Source: Arthrobacter_M sp030063245
GTDB taxonomy: Bacteria; Actinomycetota; Actinomycetes; Actinomycetales; Micrococcaceae
DNA: 64,000 bases
Assembly (NCBI RefSeq): GCF_051131705.1
Contig: NZ_CP180316.1
Location: 1,612,001-1,676,000 of the forward strand
Direction of reading: 5' to 3'
This document shows positions 62,339-64,000 of this stretch, one piece after another. The notes under the pieces were generated by a model, which was not told the DNA's origin, did not search any database, and saw only the letters and a list, made by a program, of their open reading frames with translations. Every line of letters starts with the position of its first letter. Position 1 is the stretch's first letter. Made by a program: the position numbers and the translations under genes.

Positions 62339-63105
62339 GGCTCGTCCGTGTAGAGCACGACGGCGGCCCCAGGTGGGCCGTCGTCGAGGGTTCCACTCTG
62401 GTGCTGATCGAGGACCCGTGGCCGGGCGTGGCGGTTGCCACCGGTGAGAGGGTGCCGCTGAAGGGCGCGCGGCTGCTGGCGCCGGTCACACCGATGAACG
62501 TGGTGGGCATGGCGCACAACACCGGGCCCGCAGATCGGGAACTGCCGGCTCAGGCCTTTCTCAAACCGGCCCGGGCCCTGACCGGTCCGGGGAGCGCAAT
62601 CCCGGTTCCGCAAGGCATAGGACGGGTGGACGCCGAAGCCGAACTTGCCGTCGTGATCGGCAGGACGGCGCGGCACCTGACGCCGCAGGACGCCCTCCGG
62701 CACGTGCTCGGTTTCACGCTCTCGAACGATGTCACTGCCCGCGACCTTCAGGAGAGCGATCCGCTCTGGACAACAGCCAAAGGCTTCGACTGCTGGACCC
62801 CGCTGGGACCTTGGCTCGAAACCGCGCTTGATCTCTCGGATGTGCGGCTCACGTTAAGTATTAACGCGGTGCCGCTCGAATCCGGAAGCACCGCGAATCT
62901 GGCGCGCAGCGTCGTGGAGGTGCTGGTGTACATCACCTCCTTCATGACGTTGGGACCCGGGGACGTCGTGCTCACCGGGGCGCCGGGTGCGGTCGGCAGG
63001 ATTCGGCCCGGGGACCGGGTCTCGGTCAGCTCGCCGTTGCTCGGCCGGTTGGAGAGTACCGTGGCTGCGGAACCCGTCCTTGCGGCCGCCGGAGCAGCGT
63101 CGTGA
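62335..63105 (+). CDS. Fumarylacetoacetate hydrolase-family protein
   Basis: The 256-aa product overlaps the transporter by ATGA and the kinase by GTGA. The FAH catalytic domain is evident: VDAEAELAVVIGRTAR (metal-binding Glu residues), GFTLSNDVTARDLQ, KGFDCWTPLGPWL and the glycine-rich GPGDVVLTGAPGAVGRIRPG. Members hydrolyse or decarboxylate 2-keto-3-deoxy or acylpyruvate compounds using Mg2+ or Mn2+. In this operon a keto-deoxy sugar acid is a likely substrate; the exact one is inference. Confidence 0.9.
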   Translation: MRLVRVEHDGGPRWAVVEGSTLVLIEDPWPGVAVATGERVPLKGARLLAPVTPMNVVGMAHNTGPADRELPAQAFLKPARALTGPGSAIPVPQGIGRVDAEAELAVVIGRTARHLTPQDALRHVLGFTLSNDVTARDLQESDPLWTTAKGFDCWTPLGPWLETALDLSDVRLTLSINAVPLESGSTANLARSVVEVLVYITSFMTLGPGDVVLTGAPGAVGRIRPGDRVSVSSPLLGRLESTVAAEPVLAAAGAAS

Positions 63106-64000
63106 ACGGCCCGGTGTTGGACGTCGTCACCTTCGGGGAGGTGATGGCGATGTTCGTCGCTACCGAGTCGGGGCCACTGGAGAGCGCAGTGAATTTCAGC
63201 CGTGCCTTGGCCGGAGCGGAAACGAACGTCGCCATCGGTCTCGCCCGGCTGGGCCATCGCGTCGGCTGGGTGGGCCGCGTGGGGGAGGACCATTTTGGCC
63301 GCTTTGCGCTCGCGGAACTGGCCAACAATGGCGTCGACACCGCTGCGGTTTCCTTCGACCCAGAGGCCGCCACGGGATTCCAGCTCAAGAGCCGTGCGGA
63401 CGGCGGAGACCCCGAGGTCGCTTACTTCCGGAGGAACTCGGCCGGCAGCCGCCTGGCGCCGTCGCCCGCCACGGATGCCTATATCTCCTCGGGACGCCAT
63501 CTCCATGTGACCGGAATCCCGCTCGCGCTATCACCCAGCACGCGTGCCTTCACGCTCCGGGCCATCACAATAGCCCGGGAATCAGGAATGACGGTCTCTT
63601 TTGACCCCAATCTCCGGCCAGGCCTCTGGGCGTCGCCGGAAGAAATGATCCAGGTGACAAACGATGTTGCCGCCACCGCGGATTGGGTTCTGCCCGGTCT
63701 GGCCGAGGGACGGCTGTTGTCCGGTCTGACCGGTGCAGACGCGGACCAGGTGGCCCGGTTCTACTTGGACCGCGGGGCGCAGCGCGTCGTCGTGAAGGCC
63801 GCCGTACAGGGCGCCTCGCTGCACACGGCTGCCGGCCGATGGGGCCGCCCGATCTTCCCGGTGGAGGTGGTCGACACCGTCGGCGCCGGGGACGGGTTCG
63901 CCGCAGGCCTGATCAGCGCGCACCTGGACGGGCTGTCGGTCGAGGCCGCGCTCGAGAGGGCGGCGGCGATCGGCGCGCTTGCCACCACCAGCAGCGGCGA
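63102..64000 (+). CDS. PfkB-family sugar kinase, KDG-kinase-like (partial, runs off right edge)
   Basis: The GTG start at 63102 overlaps the previous stop (GTGA) and the frame stays open to the edge (~299 codons). N-terminal VVTFGEVMAMFVATESGPLE and NFSRALAGAETNVAIGLARL are typical of 2-keto-3-deoxygluconate kinases. The PfkB signature DTVGAGDGFAAGLI with the catalytic Asp lies near residue 265. It would phosphorylate a keto-deoxy sugar acid made or handled by the FAH protein, feeding an Entner-Doudoroff-like aldolase step. The remaining C-terminus is probably short. Confidence 0.88.
   Translation, partial: MNGPVLDVVTFGEVMAMFVATESGPLESAVNFSRALAGAETNVAIGLARLGHRVGWVGRVGEDHFGRFALAELANNGVDTAAVSFDPEAATGFQLKSRADGGDPEVAYFRRNSAGSRLAPSPATDAYISSGRHLHVTGIPLALSPSTRAFTLRAITIARESGMTVSFDPNLRPGLWASPEEMIQVTNDVAATADWVLPGLAEGRLLSGLTGADADQVARFYLDRGAQRVVVKAAVQGASLHTAAGRWGRPIFPVEVVDTVGAGDGFAAGLISAHLDGLSVEAALERAAAIGALATTSSG

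Noticed and set aside
62987..63604. 205-aa plus-strand frame over the FAH/kinase junction
   Set aside because: The GTG-started PfkB kinase in another frame has clear family motifs and a GTGA overlap; this frame is Arg-rich noise.

Overview
The window is high-GC actinobacterial DNA. Gene content, ATGA/TAATG/GTGA gene overlaps, and the SCO6880-type conjugation genes, MobF relaxase and DUF4913-like protein suggest an Arthrobacter/Pseudarthrobacter-like member of the Micrococcaceae. That assignment is inference from family content; no rRNA, tRNA or replication gene was seen. It reads as a mobile, mosaic accessory region (conjugative plasmid or integrated element) joined to a more chromosome-like segment at the right end.

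Layout. 1-3258: a tyrosine-recombinase pair of Tn554 type that cuts an IS110 transposase. 3579-9211: a frameshifted hypothetical gene, two coupled membrane-anchored proteins, a very large HTH-DDE transposase and a broken RibD/DHFR-like gene. 9600-17868: a collinear conjugation (type IV secretion) operon with a small membrane protein, TrbL/VirB6-like protein, SCO6880/PrgI-like protein, VirB4-like ATPase, VirD4/TraD coupling protein, DUF4913-like protein and an ArdC/IrrE-like metalloprotease. An IS30 with a 3-bp target duplication follows. 19138-25756: hypothetical genes and the relaxase operon on the minus strand (zinc-ribbon coiled-coil protein, TTG-started MobF relaxase-helicase, small membrane protein), headed by a 69-bp tandem repeat that is an oriT/regulatory candidate. 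27012-28971: a helicase-associated-domain gene cut by an IS3 element; removing the IS and one AAC duplication restores the frame exactly.

28988-37950 is the most interesting block, a composite restriction/defence locus. It holds a divergent Vsr endonuclease, then a GHKL (MORC-like) ATPase with a zinc ribbon, an Mrr-like nuclease fused to an SF2 helicase, a conserved unknown protein, a sigma-region-4-like HTH protein, a small protein, a Dcm-type cytosine methyltransferase and an Eco29kI-type GIY-YIG endonuclease. Most junctions overlap or nearly touch.

37951-45589 is a scrap-yard of recombinase, nuclease, IS110, Fic and IS3 remnants carrying two intact regulated modules: TetR with SDR and AhpD-like genes, and MerR with a thioredoxin-like protein and a flavin disulfide reductase. 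45906-50973 is an unusual minus-strand operon (acyl-CoA dehydrogenase, PhnD-like protein without a signal peptide, radical SAM protein, DoxX-like protein, small membrane protein) whose doxX-like gene is split in its second codon by an IS630. A second, nearly identical IS630 lies at 51470. 51000-54494 holds IS1182 and helicase remnants and a toxin-antitoxin pair with an intact antitoxin and a decayed RES toxin. 54987-64000 looks more chromosomal: hemerythrin, NIPSNAP, DsbA-family and alpha/beta-hydrolase genes, decayed membrane genes, and an IclR-regulated sugar-acid module (MFS transporter, FAH-family hydrolase, PfkB-family kinase) running off the right edge.
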